NCBI RefSeq assembly: GCF_020921035.1
Contig: NC_063152.1
Span: 3,354,001 to 3,418,000 of the forward strand
DNA length: 64,000 nt
Reading direction: 5' to 3'
DNA from: Rhodamnia argentea
Lineage: Eukaryota; Streptophyta; Magnoliopsida; Myrtales; Myrtaceae
Part shown: piece by piece, positions 10,428 through 21,911 of the stretch
Layout of the letters: every line of letters starts with the position of its first letter
Position numbering within the stretch: position 1 is the first letter of the stretch
Position numbers and translations under genes: made by a program
The notes under the pieces: model-generated
Told to the model about the DNA's origin: nothing
What the model saw: only the letters and a program-made list of their open reading frames with translations
Database searches by the model: none

Positions 10428-12365
10428 TTGGATATGACCATCTTTTGATCACCACTATCGACAATGCTAATTTGGTAAATGTTTACTCCTTCTCGAATTG
10501 GACATATAACATTGATCACCACATATTTGGTATAGTCATAGTCATTATATTTTCTCTTAATGGACCTAGGGATCACGATATATTTGAATAGACATTGCTC
10601 CTCCATAAAATGGATATACATATCACCTATTGTGTTGAAAGTAAATATGCTTTCTATTGTAAATTGCAGATTATTAAACTGAAAGAATATATAGTATAGA
10701 CATTGTATATAATCACTATGGTTGGGATGCAACCCAACTTCTGTGACCAACACCTTCCTTGGCAGCACTTTGTTTTATGTCTGCAGCTGGCCGCAAAAGA
10801 TTGGCGGTGATCGAGTCCAATCGTGCATAGACATTGGTTCAAAACCGTCGCTTAATTTCGAAAGCACATGTTTGAGGCGGGACTGACTTCAATTGTGCAT
10901 GGGTGTTACTTCAAAACCGTATCGCTGGAATTTGAAAGTACAAGTTTGCGGCATGACTGACTTCAATTGTGTATGGGAGTGCTCATTCTTAAAATATTTG
11001 ACATAGACGTTATTGCTACTCACGTACGGATATATCGATCAACCATTGGATTCAAAATATGCGTTTTGTACTTTAATTCATCAAAAACTTAGTTGGAAAT
11101 ATACATAGTAAAAACATTGCAAGCCTCATAGGATATGACCAAACCTCTCTAGCCACCACCTTAATGGTGACTAGGCATGGCCATGGGCCGTGAACCGCCG
11201 GTTCCAATTTATGAACCGGCGGTTCCGATTCGTGGCCACTATGGAACCGGAACCGGCCCTTGAAGGGGTGGTTCCGCTTCCGGGGTGGGGCCCGGGGGGG
11301 TGGGAGGGAAAAAGCAATGGCTCTTTTCCTAATTTTTTGTTGGCCGGTTCCTAATTTTTTAAAATCGGAATTGGCCCGTGAGTGGCCGGGCGGTCCCGGT
11401 CAACGGGCCGGTTTCAGTTCTTTCACGGACCGGTTCTAGGCCCAAACCGGCCCGTGGCCATGTCTAATGGTGACTCTCTCTCTCTCTCTCTCTCTGAAAT
11501 CATATAACGGCACGGCTGATTACAATTATGCCGAAGAGCGCCCCTTCTTAAAATAGACATATCTAGGTAACTTTTTCGAAATGTTTGTTATAGTGGTGAT
11601 TCTTTCCCCAAAAATGGATATACAGATCCACCATTATGTTGAAAAGATAGGCGGTGATCAAGTTCAATCGTGTACATGCATTACTTCAAAGCCGTCGCTT
11701 TAATTTCGAAATTGCATGTCTTCGACGGGATTGACTTTAATTGTATATAGATGTTACTTCAAAACCGTCACTTTAATTTCGAAATTACGAGTTTGCAGCG
11801 CGACCGACTTCAATTATGCATGGGAGTGCTCATTCTTAAAATAGATAAATACGGTGACCCTTCCCAAAATATTTGACATAGACGATACTCCTTCTCATAA
11901 ACGGATATACGGATCAATCATTGGATTCAAAATATGTGTTTTGTACTTTAAGCCATAAAAAGTTAATAAGGTGCAAATATACATAGTAAAAATATTGCAA
12001 GCCTCATAGGATATGACCAAACTTCTCTAGCCCCCACTTTGACCGTGTCCCTTAGGTATATATTGGCGACTCTAATTGCCTCTGAAACCACATAGCGGCA
12101 CGACCGACTATAATTATGCAGAAGAGAGCCCCTCCTTAAAAGCGACATATGTAGGGATCTTTCTTGAAATGCTTGATTCCTTCCTGAAAAATGGATATAC
12201 AAATTAGCCTATTGTGTCGAAAATTTGTGTCCTCTATCTTAAGCCGTCAAAAGACTAAGTCAGAAACTTATATATGGTAAGAACATCGTATTACCCTACC
12301 GGATACAACCAAATTTCTCCCGCCACCACCTCGGCCGCGTCGCTTCGGTATCTATTTGCTACTCC
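10428..12365. repeat. Imperfect long tandem repeat, unit about 0.85-0.89 kb
   Basis: Shared landmarks recur at fixed offsets. 'caatcgtg' with its context occurs at about 10805 and 11648. 'ttggattcaaaatatg' occurs at about 11049 and 11922. 'gcctcataggatatgacc' occurs at about 11121 and 12000. 'cggcacg..tgat/gact' occurs at about 11507 and 12094. After removing the MITE at 11172-11466 the offsets agree at 0.84-0.89 kb. Partial units flank both sides (10428-10800 and 12190-12365). Only non-coding DNA is seen. The array ends about 120 bp before the CT tract upstream of the NF-YB gene. Confidence 0.65.
11172..11466. mobile_element. hAT-type MITE, 295 bp, perfect 8-bp TSD
   Basis: Ends TAGGCATGGCCATGGGCCG and, inverted, TAGACATGGCCACGGGCCG, differing at two positions. 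The target duplication ATGGTGAC is identical at 11164-11171 and 11467-11474. An 8-bp duplication and TAG-type termini fit hAT. The interior is made of 'aaccggcggttcc'-like motifs. It interrupts one unit of the long tandem repeat. Confidence 0.85.
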
Positions 12366-12483
12366 CCTGTCTCTCTCGTATGTATCAATCGAGCTAGTAC
12401 ATTTAGGAGAAGTGAATACTAAAGAGGGCCAAACTTACTCCTATGTAGAGAAGATCTCAATCCTCCCATCACCTTAACTAGTT

Positions 12484-12486
<3 letters not shown>

Positions 12487-12523
<37 letters not shown>
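12487..12523. repeat. (CT)n microsatellite
   Basis: About 18 CT units, 480 bp upstream of the NF-YB ATG. Similar tracts occur at 11474-11497 and, as GA, at 12955-12970 and 13314-13346 around the same gene. Confidence 0.9.
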
Positions 12524-12528
<5 letters not shown>

Positions 12529-12998
12529 GATTTTCAGTACCAATGAACAAGTGGGATGGCCATCTGGAACCCATTCCTCATCTTGGGTTCTTACGTGCCC
12601 AATCTTCAAACCCCATTTCGCCCAAACAAGCCAGTTTCACCCTCGGAACAAGACAAAGAGAGCAAAGCGCAAAACAGCATCGCTCCTCGCTCGCGCGTGT
12701 TTTGGCCCCCACCCGGAAGCAAAATTTCAAATGTCCTCGACCGAAATGCCGCTTCAGCTTTTCCCAACTGCCTAATTCAGTATCGTGTTCTTCGTTCAGG
12801 TCGCCACCGCCACGTGTCGGCCGCTCCTTGACCTCTCTCCATCGTGTTGTATATCTTCCTCCTCCTCGTCCCCCCTCCCTCCTGCCCTTTGGTCTCCCAA
12901 CACAGTCTTAAAGAGTTTTTCTTTGCTCTGTAGACTGTGAACAGATCATCACTGGAGAGAGAGAGAGAGGGGGGGTTGATTTGACTGTGCAAGGAGGG
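12524..12998 (+). promoter_or_regulatory. Promoter/5'UTR region of the LEC1-like NF-YB gene
   Basis: Contains CACGTGTC at 12811-12818, an ABA-response/G-box type element, and a GA-rich leader ending just before the ATG at 12999. A TGTATATC stretch near 12845 could act as a TATA box, but this is not certain. Small ORFs here show no conserved protein. Confidence 0.4.
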
Positions 12999-13310
12999 AT
13001 GGAACGTGGCTTCCATGGCTATCGCAAGCTCCCCGGCAACGCCAGCCCTGGTACGTCACGTAGATTTTGAAGGCACTTTTTGCTGTTTGCGACATTCTTG
13101 AGTTGAGATCTTGCCATACGTGCAGCGACGCACGTAAGTATTGCTCGCATGTCTTACCTCTTATGGAACATGAGCCGCCTTCATTTTTAGCCCTTTTCAG
13201 CTATTTCTTAACCCTTTACATATCTGCATGCATGGTTCAATAATGCGCCATCGTATCTTTATCATGCATGCTTTCTTTCTTCATATGCGAAAGAGGATCG
13301 CCTCTGGTTA

Positions 13311-13350
<40 letters not shown>

Positions 13351-15032
13351 GAAGCTTCGAGTGAAGGAGTCCATCTGCATTTTGGCTTGCTTCATCAGCA
13401 GTTCATGTCCTTAAATTTTGATTTCTTTGAGGTTTATAGCCTGTCTGAAAGGACAGATGTACGGAAGAAATTTACAATCTTTGTGTGGGAATAGAACAGT
13501 GCAAGTGTCGATTCTGGTGCATGCAAAGTGGACCCGAGCAGGAGCACCATCCATCTGCCCCTTCATTTTCCTTTTTTCTTTTTGGGTTTTGTTTTCTGGA
13601 GCTGGGAAAAAAAATTTAAGCCATCACCGTTTACATACGTTACGAAATGCTGAAGTTAGCATCTCCAGGATTTGAATGCCTGCTTTCCGCGAATACGCAG
13701 AAAACAAAGCGAGGAAAATAAGGAAAAGATTCAAACAGCAATGTTGCTGCAACACATTGTGAATCGAACTTTCGTGTGCAGACCGAGCGAGCCGGCCCTT
13801 GGCTCGCTTGAGATTTCTTGCGCTGTGAAAGTATCATGTGATTATCAACCTAATATGGCGCACGCCATATGCCGAATAACATGTCGAGGGCATCTGAATT
13901 CTGTATCGATAAGTTCCTACGGTGATCTCTTTTCCCTCCATGATGAATGTAGTTTCTCTTGATTCTTGCGGAAGCGAAGTTCAGATTGCAGAACTAGCCA
14001 AGGCAAGAACCGTTCTGCATGCCCTTTTGGCCTTGTGTGCTTGTTGTTGAGAAGGGAGAGAGAGAGAGTGACGCTTTGCGTTTGGAGTTTTCAACGTATT
14101 GTTTCCAGCAAATCGCTAATGGCCACTTAATGCCGCACATTTACTGCTTAATCAATGCGTGGGGTCGAGATCCGGTTCAAAGTACAGTCGATCAGCCTGT
14201 TGCTGTTGTGACGTTTCGGGAGGGAAACCCGCATGACGTGTTTCTTACGGCTGCCTGACGTCACGCCCTGCGATAAAAACAAAAAAAGGACATCACTTCA
14301 CTAATCTGCAACAGTTGAGAACCTTGTTTCTTACATGTAGGCGGACACTTTGGATCGTGTTTATGTCGATCTGCAAGTTGTCCAAATGGTTTTCTGTATC
14401 ATGTTGACTAGTCCAGCTAGTTCAGCAAATTGACTCTTCCTTTTTTTGGGGGGCGATGGGAAATGCTCTCGCATTCTATCTCAGGACCCGAAATCAGCAT
14501 GACGGTCGCCGACGGAAACCTCGCTGCTGCTGCTGCTGCTGCTGCAAATAGCAGCAACAACCATTCGAATGCGGATGAGAACAGTGAGTGCACCGTGAGG
14601 GAGCAGGACCGGTTCATGCCCATTGCGAACGTGATCAGGATCATGCGCAAGATCCTCCCCCCGCATGCGAAGATCTCGGACGACGCCAAGGAGACGATCC
14701 AGGAGTGCGTGTCCGAGTACATCAGCTTCATCACCGGGGAGGCCAACGACCGGTGCCAGCGCGAGCAGCGGAAGACCATCACAGCAGAGGACGTCCTTTG
14801 GGCCATGAGCAAGCTTGGCTTCGACGACTACATCGAGCCCCTGACTATCTACCTCCACCGATACCGTGACATGGAAGGCGACCGCGGGTCCCTGAGGGGC
14901 GAGCCCTTCATGAAGAGGGCGGTCGACTACGGCAACTTGGGGGTTCCTGCTACTTTCACTCGGGGATTCCCGATGGCCGGCCCGGCTGGCCCCCACCCTG
15001 CTTACTTTGGAGCTCCGCCGATGGGCGGGTAA
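12999..15032 (+). CDS. NF-YB6: LEC1-type nuclear factor Y subunit B (NF-YB6/LEC1-LIKE)
   Basis: Two exons, 12999-13050 and 14485-15032, with borders GTACGT and CTCAG, give 199 aa. Exon 1 encodes [18 protein letters not shown], the hallmark N-terminus of L1L/NF-YB6 proteins. The histone-fold B domain spans about residues 54-146 ([55 protein letters not shown]). It carries the LEC1-class Asp at residue 83 (KISDDAKE), where other NF-YB proteins have Lys. Family members form the NF-Y trimer with NF-YC and NF-YA at CCAAT boxes and drive embryo maturation. An eight-Ala run precedes the domain. The frame meets TAA at 15030-15032, but 26 further in-frame codons follow up to TGA at 15111-15113 and resemble the usual C-tail. 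The protein is therefore probably truncated relative to its relatives. Confidence 0.92.
13051..14484 (+). promoter_or_regulatory. Intron 1 of NF-YB6 with RY-motif cluster
   Basis: A 1.4-kb intron. CATGCATG occurs at 13227-13234, CATGCATGC at 13263-13271 and TGCATGCAAA at 13518-13527, all RY elements recognised by the B3 factors ABI3, FUS3 and LEC2. A (GA)16-like tract lies at 13314-13346. ORFs inside the intron have no recognisable domain. Confidence 0.55.
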
Positions 15033-15113
15033 TTCAAAGATGGGAATGCTAGCCATGAGGGCTCTTCAAATGGGGCTATTGGAAATGGTGAGGCTCGTGG
15101 CCAGTTCGAATGA

Positions 15114-15783
15114 TGCATCATGTTATCTTGAATGTAGGTGGACAGTAACCTAGCTGTTTGAATTCCCTTTTTTTTTTCCTTACCAATGAAAGAAAGGTAA
15201 GTAGCTTGTTAACGGAGGAGGCTGGAGTCTTATTGGAACTGAGTTTGGAGTGTAGATTGTGGGAAATAAAACAGTAACATCTTGTCATTTTCCTGACTTC
15301 AACTTGAAGCACAAGTACAAGAAAGACTTGTTTTGTTTTCTAGAGTACAACATCTTCCCTCCAATGCACTTGCACTTGTCAATTGAGCTTCCTCCTGAGT
15401 TGGCATTTAACCCTTTTTCTTGTGACTCATTCAACTATGTGGTCAGATGAAAAGGTGACCATGTTATGTATTCAAGGGCAGAAGTGCAAAAGAGCTCACT
15501 TTCCACATGATGACACTATTCCAAAAGCAGCATTTGCTGTGACCATCCAGAAGAAAGGCATATTAGAAGCCAGCATGCATTTAGAGAACCCATTGATGAT
15601 AACAAAAGGTTATATATCTCCTCAAAGCCTCAAATCAGAGACGGATCACGAGGGCGACGGCAGGATACAAAAATGCTAAGCCAGAGCCAGATGATCATCA
15701 ATGAACTTGTGATTGTTGGCTTTCCCAATTCACAATTGCAAGTAAGGAAATTAACCAAATATGAGTTACCGCTAATCTATATG
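15114..15783. other. Convergent 3' flanks of NF-YB6 and TRM10
   Basis: AATAAA at about 15265 on the plus strand is a likely poly(A) signal for NF-YB6. The rest should hold the TRM10 3'UTR. No other gene is seen. Confidence 0.5.
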
Positions 15784-17825
15784 TCAGTTAGGAGGAGGAA
15801 CTTCGACACGCTCCTTGTTACTCTCAGACAGATCGTCCTCTGCATTGTCTTCCTCTTCAGCTTCGCCTTGAGGCTGGATTGAATCCGCTTCACATCGCTT
15901 TCTCTGAGGAATCACATGAAAGAAGGAATCCTTCCAATCCTTCGTCTCCAAGAACTTGAGGAGTATCTCCATGACTTGGTTCACAGTAAGGACCTGTGAT
16001 CAAGAAATAAGACATTCTACCCTTAGACTTAGCAGCAGCATGTGCTGAAAGGTTCAAGCAAAGGAATCTTACAGAATTGTCAACAAACAAATTTTCACCA
16101 GACATTGACGTTTGTAGAGACAGTAAGGACCTGTGATCAAGAAATAAGACATTCTACCCTTAGACTTAGCAGCAGCATGTGCTGAAAGGTTCAAGCAAAG
16201 GAATCTTACAGAATTGTCAACAAACAAATTTTCACCAGACATTGACGTTTGTAGAGACAGAAAACACCCGATTCCAGATTTCAAAAGCACAGATGGGGCT
16301 ATGTGATGAGAATTCTGTTCCAAAAGTTAGATCACACCAGTTCGCAAAGAGAATCAGCCATCAAAGCCAAAGGCTTACCAAGAAAAGAGAGAAAAACCAC
16401 CAAAAACAAAGACTGATCTAGGGTCTCTGAAGACGGTAAAAGGTAGAAATGATCACCACCTTCTATGGCACAGAAGTCCAGCGGCACAACAGCATTATGA
16501 ATTGTAACAGTACTTTGCATTCAAATGTTAGAGAGTACTGCTCAGCTTCATAGTGTGTGTTAGCAAGAGCTCCACCATTGAGCAATAACTGAGCTCAATA
16601 GACATACTCTCAACTCAAAAGTTACCTAACATACCAACCCATGACCAAGAAATTCAAGATTAGCAAGAGAAAGGACATTTTGTACCTGGGAGCTCGACAT
16701 CTTCAAGTAATTCCCAATGGGCAACTTTGCAGTCTGTATCCCTTGCTCCTCTGCTTTCTTCATGGTCAGTCCTTTCCATCTGTTGCGATCCACCAACCCA
16801 CCAATGATGTAAATCTTCTTCTGATCGAGTACATCGAGCACATTCGCCGAGTCAGCCGTCAGGTACACCAAATTCTCCTTCCAATCCTGCAATGCCTCGA
16901 CATAAGATCGGTCTTCCTTCTCGACAAACCACTTGTCAAATCCTGGTATTCTCTGCAACTGGCTCCCCATTTCTCCTTCGCATCCAGTCAGCCATAAGTG
17001 ACAGGGATACGCGCATCTCCCATTCACCGCGTAGCAGTACATAATCTGCATGACTTCATCAATGCGATCAACAACAAAGCGAAAGTATTATATCAATGAG
17101 AAGCAAACAGATTGATATAAATCACAGTGGCGAACCGAACCGGCCCGATACGAATAACTCTTTGATTGCTCTGCCAATTCATTTCTGGCTATCATTTGCA
17201 ATCATGCTGACTAGAATACGAATTTGGTTACAACATTGACGTGCAAATGCATTTCAAAACAGAAGCATCTCATTTACAGCATCACTACACGTGTCAATTC
17301 CATCTTTCAGTTCTATGTGACCTCGTAATCAAGAAATGAAGCCGAACCACCGGATTCGTTCGATCCACAAAGCAAAGATCGAATCTTGGACAAACACGTT
17401 GACGTATTTACCTGTTGGCAGAGGCTGCTGATTTCGTTAGCCGACATGAGGTGAGCGAACTCGAGGTCGATCACGATCTTCTGCCCGCTCTCTCTCGCGC
17501 CCTCGAGCCTCCGGAGCTTCCCCTCCCGCTCCTCCGACCGCTTCTCCATCCGCTCCCGCCGGAGCTCCCTCCTCGACTCGATCAGCTTCGAGCGCTCCGC
17601 CTCGGTCGCGCTCTCGAGGGCCTCCTGCCATTCCTTGCGCTTCCGCTCGGCCTCCCGCTTCTTGTGCTCCTTCAATAGCGCCTTCTTCTCCGCCTTCTTC
17701 GCCTCGTACCGCTGCTGCTTCAGGAGCCTCTTCTGGGCGTTCTTGGAGAGCGGTCGCTGCTGCTGCTGCTCTGGGGCTTTGGGAGGGGGCGCGACGTCGG
17801 CTTGATCTTGAGCGAGAGCTTCCAT
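15784..17825 (-). CDS. TRM10: tRNA (guanine(9)-N1)-methyltransferase, TRM10 family
   Basis: Three exons, 17825-17412, 17045-16686 and 15993-15784, join in phase 0 to give 327 aa. The N-terminal 110 residues are Lys/Arg/Glu-rich and helical, typical of TRM10 and probably RNA-binding. The SPOUT methyltransferase domain follows: DLEFAHLMSANEISSLCQQ, YLTADS, then YIIGGLVDRNRWKG with the catalytic-type Asp at residue 224, and AKLPIGNYLKM. The C-terminus is acidic (EAEEEDNAEDD). The enzyme uses S-adenosylmethionine to methylate N1 of G9 in tRNA. The last intron carries a 137-bp tandem duplication that includes the acceptor and first bases of the last exon. The start was chosen because it is the first ATG and gives a family-like length. 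Confidence 0.92.
15984..16257. repeat. Perfect 137-bp tandem duplication across TRM10 last splice site
   Basis: Bases 15984-16120 and 16121-16257 appear identical by eye. On the minus strand each copy holds intron sequence, the acceptor GATCACAG and the first ten exon bases. Only the copy nearer 15993 continues into the real exon. The other continues into repeated intron and meets TGA after 11 codons. Confidence 0.9.
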
Positions 17826-18587
17826 TTAGCTTCGAGGTTCGACCATGGACGAGCTCTTCCAGGTCCGACGGGGGTTTAGGGCTTTGTCACGAGGACGAAA
17901 CTGCCCCTCTCCCTTTCTCTCCATCGTAATATCATTAGAAAATCTCAAATCGACACATAGTTAATGTCCGAACCAAAATGTTGCCCTATGTAGATGCGCA
18001 TATGTATGGAGCCATGTGGATTTTCCATGTCGAATGTGTTAGTCCCCGTGTCGGATTCGTCTTGCGGTCGTCCGCCACACACATCGACACACAAACAGAA
18101 TATTAGCTTGGGATAAATATGCCGTAGAGGTACTAATTTGTATCATGGAGCAAAGGGTCGGAAATTTTTACGTGGTATCGACCATTCGTAGCTAGATTTT
18201 GTTTATTTCTCGAAAAACTTTTTCACCATTTTAAGGAATTTAAATCCCGTAGAAAAATAAATGGGTGGAAAAAGTTTTTCTAGTCAACAAAATATGTATA
18301 CTTACCTTCAATAAAATGATTTTTCATTTACAAATTTGAAAATCATTTTCCAAAACATAATTATATAACGATCCCGGGATAAAAAAAAATTCTATGCTCG
18401 AGCAAAGAAACCCTAACGCTCATTCCCGGGTCCCTAGTGCTTGGGCCCATGTCCATCAATCACGAGCTCGGGACCCCAATGCTAGTACTCGAGTCTAAGG
18501 AGTGATCGGTTTCAAAATGAATTATTAGAAATCATCTACTAAGGATTGATTTCACAAAATGAGGACTAAGAACTGCCCAATGGCTAT
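17826..18587. other. Intergenic, TRM10 upstream side
   Basis: TRM10 leader and promoter close to 17826. The rest is AT-rich with no ORF of interest. 'cggaaatttttacgtggtatcg' near 18150 may be a retroelement scrap. Confidence 0.35.
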
Positions 18588-19230
18588 GGGAGCGCATGGT
18601 AACACTTCTTTACAAGAAATCAATTTCTGATCGGAAGTTGATTTCTTACTTCTCCTCAAAAGTAAAAGTTGATTTTTTTACTTCTGCGTCGGATTGACTT
18701 TTGATCGGAAAAATTCGTTTGGTAACGGTTGAAAATTTCTATTTTTTAAATATTATTAATAAAATCTTTGACGGCGATGGTCGGCGGCGGTGGTCGGCGG
18801 CGGCTGTGGCAGTGATGGCGACGGCGAGGGGGGCGTGGGCGGTAGTAGCGGCGGTAGGCGGCGACGGTGGTCGGCGGCGATGGTAGGTGGCGGAGGTGGT
18901 CGGCGGCGGGCGGGCGGTGGTCGGCGGCCGGCGGCCATGGGTGGGCAGTGGTCGGTGGCCGATGGCCGCAACGGCCGTGGTCGGTGGTCGCAACAATTGT
19001 GGTTGGCGAAAGCGGGTGTGGTCCAATAAATGATTCTAGAGGAGAGAAGTTAAAATTTTTTGCTTCTCAAAATTTGCCAAAAATCCTATTAGAAGTGAAA
19101 AATCTTACAAAAAGTCAATTTTTTTACCAAACGAATTTCTACTTCGATCAGATTTTTATCAAACACATTTCTCTGTCAAATGGACTTCTGATAGAGAAAT
19201 ACAATTTCTGAAGTGTTTTCATGCGGGCCC
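18588..19230. mobile_element. Second Harbinger-like element with G-rich core
   Basis: Ends GGGAGCGCATGGTAACACT and, inverted, GGGCCCGCATGAAAACACT, flanked by TAT on both sides (18585-18587 and 19231-19233). It shares with 5372-6407 the GCGCATGGTAACA terminal motif, the subterminal 'gaagttgatttc' hairpins and a GGYGG-rich core (18770-18990). It is shorter (643 bp) and its TIRs have diverged, so it is a related but different copy. No transposase is encoded. Confidence 0.7.
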
Positions 19231-19517
19231 TATATGGACTCAACTGCGAACTAGACCGGACTGCCAACCAATTCTCGGGTGGGTCCATGAAACTTGCCAT
19301 TTTGCTAGGCCATTGAAGAGAGAATGGGAAGGGTCGGGGGCACTGCCTCCCTTACTGTAATTGCCTAAGGAGGTCCCCTACTAGTTGAAGCTTGGGAATC
19401 GCTCGGTTCTACGACCCGATGTTTGAGTCTTTAAGTGGTCGGATTGACTAGACTAACTTAAAAATACGCATATATAGTACAATTTTAACTAATATATCTT
19501 TGATAAAGAAAAACTAA

Positions 19518-19870
19518 TATATCCCAAGTGGGAGAATGTAAGAATATTTTCGTGCGGGTAAAATTAATTAATATTTGTAATTACCAATTGTGACAAAGAA
19601 AAAATATAAAGATTCTTAATTAGTCTAATATGAGGCTAGTTAGTGTAGGTCGAGTTGAGTTCGATCCGAGAAAAACTTTATAAATAGAGCTAAGTTTTTC
19701 TTTTAATCATAATACACCGATAACTCACATAAGTAGCTATCATATAATAGAGAAGAACCTTTTTAGCAGTAGTTCATCGGAATCTGAGCCTGCTTGCTCA
19801 TGCATATTATCCTTGGGGGGTACTTCGATTGAATCTGAGCCTGCTCGCTCGTGCCCGGCCCGGTCGGCGA
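19518..19870 (+). mobile_element. Copia-like PPT plus LTR fragment
   Basis: CCCAAGTGGGAGAA (about 19523-19536) is the typical Ty1/copia polypurine tract, followed directly by TGTAAGAATATTTT, a plausible LTR start at 19537. The right end was not found. No pol sequence remains on the left. Confidence 0.45.
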
Positions 19871-19884
19871 TCTTGTCTCAATAC

Positions 19885-20380
19885 TAGGGGTGATTGGTTC
19901 CTAATCCGATCCGGTTCCCCTCAAGAACCAAGAACCGGACCGGTGATCCTAGTTTTTAATTTTTCGGAATCGGGAACCGGACCACCAATCCTGTCCGATT
20001 CTAGAGCGGTTCCATTGGATTGGACACATGCCAAAAAAAAAAAATGTACCATTCCTGGACGGTCCCGGTCCAGCAAATATAGAGGTTGAACATAAAAAAA
20101 TTTCGAGTTCATTTCCTGAAACGGATTTTTCAAGGCAAAGTTGAGAACTTTTTGCAAGATTGTTTCCAAAATGCACATGGGATTCAAGCATAAACGATCT
20201 CCCTTCGGGTCAAAACCGGTCCAGGAACCAACCGAGGCAAGATCAAGATAACTGCATGTGTATGGAGTTTTCTTGATCAAAATAAATTTTTTTTTTGATC
20301 GGTCTGGTCCTGACGGGCCCTAGAACTAGGAACCGAACCGCTCCCTCTAGAACCGGGAATCGGACGCTGGCGGTCCGGTA
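19885..20380. repeat. Partial hAT-type MITE with 'aaccggacc' motifs
   Basis: Starts TAGGGGTGATTGG, as the hAT element at 57699 starts TAGGGGTG. It carries many 'ggaaccggacc'-like motifs. The matching right end CACCCCTA is not visible, so it is truncated or has been disrupted. Confidence 0.4.
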
Positions 20381-21911
20381 ACAGATGAACATCTCGTTGA
20401 ATTCCTGATTAAGAAACAGCGATCTTCCTTTGCCCCGACGTGAACCTGAATGCGGGTTGCGTTCGCTCCAGACGCGGTCGGGGCGATCACTTCCCATTGG
20501 CAGATCTTCCCAAATCTCCTCGTGGTAATACGAAATGAACCCTTGACAGGCGAGACGTTTTTGCAGCTTTTGACAAAGATGACGGAGTCATTCAAAAGCC
20601 AGGATTGTTCTGCGCGAATACCCAGTACTCGCATTTGGTTTTACAGTGAAAATAGATCTTCAAAGAACCAATTTTTTTTTTTTGCCAACGCATGGTCTCA
20701 TCTCATTGTGATCAAAATGCGCCCCCTCTGTGACTCTTTGGAAGATTCACGGTCAATGCCCAGTTAACGTGGCATTACTGTTTTATTTTTATTTTTATCA
20801 GTTTCAAAGAGCTAAAGCCAGACGACAATGGCGGTGAAGATCAAGAAGCTGCACCAGAGCCAGACGAAATGGGTGACAATAAGAACAATGGCTATGAGAA
20901 TGGAAAGCGAGATGTCGCAGTTCTTGCAGCGGCAGTGATGACAGAACTCACAGAACTCGACGACGACAATGGGGGTCGATGGGAAGGGGTCGACCTGGAC
21001 CAACATCGTCCCCTTCGACGATGGACGAGGCAAATAAACCAGTAGCAACATCGCTCAAGTCAAGTAACTCATGTAGCAGAGGATTTCCCACTCCTACCCT
21101 CTTATTCGTTCTCATCAGTTGCCAGCAATGTGACCGCGAATTTGTCTTGGACTTCGCGAATTTGTGCTGCAAACATCCGTAGTATCACTGTCACATCTTA
21201 TTCTGATCTGCTTCATTAGCAAATTTGTGTTGGACTTCGCGATGAAGGATTAGTTCCATTGAACTCCGTTTCCCAGCTTGACAAGGTTCCTCTTTGTCTG
21301 TGACCCTCTTTGGAATTCTGGGTGATTTTTGACTTCTCGATTACACCATCTTGATCCATTTCTAGGTATTTCTAATGTTGAACTCTCATTTCGTCCTTGA
21401 CTCTCTAGCTTCGTATGACTAGACATAGTTAGAGAGATGCATTCTTTGTTTATGGGTAACAAGAAAAAGATTTGGACTCGTGTTAGACTATATAGCAATG
21501 TGGGTGATTATCAAAACTGATTGCTAAGGTATAGATTTTATGGCTAAGTAGTGGTTTCTGTCTGTGATTCCATCTGCACTGCGTTTGAATGAGAGAAATT
21601 GCCCTGGCGACTCTCAAGGGTTTGCATTGGTTGATGTAATTTATAGCCTTCAATCCTTATGAGCTTCCACTATTTGTGGAGCATTTACTGATTAACTAGT
21701 TCAAGTTAGCTTATCTCTTGAGAGCTGCATTTCTTTGGTACGTGGGTTTTCCAAGGTGAAAGATAGTCCACTCTGATGATTTATGGGTGTACCTGTAGAT
21801 TGGTCGCAGGATGCTGTTATATTTTGTATGAGCTACTTGCTCATGATGGGGACTTGCACGGCACTCTGGATAAACAATAAATGACAATGCTTGTCTTCCG
21901 AACCATTGCAG
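20381..21911. other. Intergenic/possible 5' part of the MEB-like pseudogene
   Basis: ORFs at 20347-20634 (minus), 20450-20767 (plus) and 20812-21051 (minus) overlap here. The last encodes a CEFCHHCRCKNCD cysteine motif followed by a long hydrophobic stretch. None is recognised. Untranslated exons of the following pseudogene could lie here. Confidence 0.3.

Noticed and set aside
14481-15056. 191-codon minus-strand ORF
   Set aside because: Antisense shadow of the conserved NF-YB exon.
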